NCBI GenBank assembly: GCA_003224515.1
Contig: QHZC01000269.1
Coordinates: forward strand, 451 to 14,231
Length of the DNA stretch: 13,781 bases
Reading direction: 5' to 3'
From: Acidobacteriota bacterium
GTDB lineage: Bacteria > Acidobacteriota > Terriglobia > Acidiferrales > UBA7541
Part shown: positions 13,492-13,781 of the stretch, piece by piece
Numbering within the stretch: the stretch's first letter is position 1
Layout of the letters: the number at the start of each line of letters is the position of its first letter
Notes under the pieces: model-generated
Told to the model about the DNA's origin: nothing
Databases searched by the model: none
Seen by the model: only the letters and a program-made list of their open reading frames with translations
Position numbers and translations under genes: made by a program

Positions 13492-13781
13492 TCAGTTGAC
13501 GAAGCGACGAAGCCGGACATTCATCACCAGGCCAATCGCCAGGAAAACAAACAAAGTGGCGGAGCCTCCGTAACTCATCAACGGCAAAGGGATGCCGGTT
13601 ACCGGCATAGCTCCGATGACCATGGCCACGTTTACTAGCACATGAAACCCCAGCGCCGCTGCGACGCCCATGACCAGAAACATTCCCGCGCGATCTTTCG
13701 CGCGTTGAGCATTCTGTACTAAACGCAACAGAAGCGCCATGTACAGCCCTAGGGCCAGAAGCACGCCCTTGAATCCCTGTT
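13492..13781 (-). CDS. rodA: RodA/FtsW-family (SEDS) peptidoglycan polymerase, C-terminal part
   Basis: Only the last 96 or so codons are present; the 5' part lies beyond the right edge. Visible are two to three membrane segments and the SEDS signature MPVTGIPLPLMSYGGSATL, followed by a final helix and the short basic tail NVRLRRFVN. SEDS proteins polymerise lipid II glycan strands together with a class B penicillin-binding protein. RodA (elongation) rather than FtsW (division) is favoured because it lies just before a ribonuclease E/G gene, a common rod-shape neighbourhood, but the fragment alone cannot exclude FtsW. The direction is the same as rng, 390 bases upstream of it. Confidence 0.85.
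   Translation of the reverse strand, partial: QGFKGVLLALGLYMALLLRLVQNAQRAKDRAGMFLVMGVAAALGFHVLVNVAMVIGAMPVTGIPLPLMSYGGSATLFVFLAIGLVMNVRLRRFVN

Overview
This window looks like core chromosome from an uncultured or environmental Acidobacteriota member, probably Terriglobia-like. This placement is inferred from the high GC content, the style of the proteins (DUF374 acyltransferase, small secreted proteins starting with a 'GKFTLTENTRFG' type segment, RNase E/G with an enormous S1 insert) and the mreBCD/pbpA/rodA-rng type neighbourhood. No rRNA, tRNA, IS element, phage gene or CRISPR array was seen. Both edges cut through the chromosome; only the last gene (rodA-like) is visibly truncated.

Layout. 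1-112: non-coding, with a strong hairpin/operator-like inverted repeat. 113-1159 (-): exported FecR-like protein, divergent from a DUF374 lysophospholipid-acyltransferase-like gene, 1239-1988 (+). 2046-4953 (-): three housekeeping genes read folD, coaE, then an HtrA/DegP-type membrane-anchored protease. 5121-5419 (+): small membrane protein gene interrupted by a -1 frame change at a heptamer of the X_XXY_YYZ type. 5556-6173 (+): cytoplasmic sulfite-oxidase-fold molybdoenzyme. 6174-6517: hairpin-rich leader. 6518-7024 (+): small exported protein, followed by a terminator with a competing hairpin, then a GAF-ANTAR RNA-binding antiterminator (7167-7844, +).

Right half, all on the minus strand: bactofilin (7949-8398) with a perfect 16-bp palindrome upstream; an ECF sigma factor operon (sigma 9219-9746, one-TM small protein overlapping it by ATGA, then a four-TM protein 8562-8975); a giant ribonuclease E/G (9922-13101, 1059 aa) whose S1 domain is split by about 575 residues of disordered, charge-patterned sequence; and the 3' end of a rodA/ftsW-family gene (13492-13781).

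How it fits together. RodA and bactofilin relate to envelope shape; RNase E/G commonly sits next to rod-shape genes. HtrA, the FecR-like protein and the ECF sigma operon relate to envelope sensing and quality control. The most unusual items are the RNase E/G insert with three copies of an 'LLPGE' motif, the frameshifted small membrane protein, the DUF374 protein lacking its glycine/serine motif, the two distant copies of one palindrome, and the switch-like terminator just upstream of the ANTAR gene.
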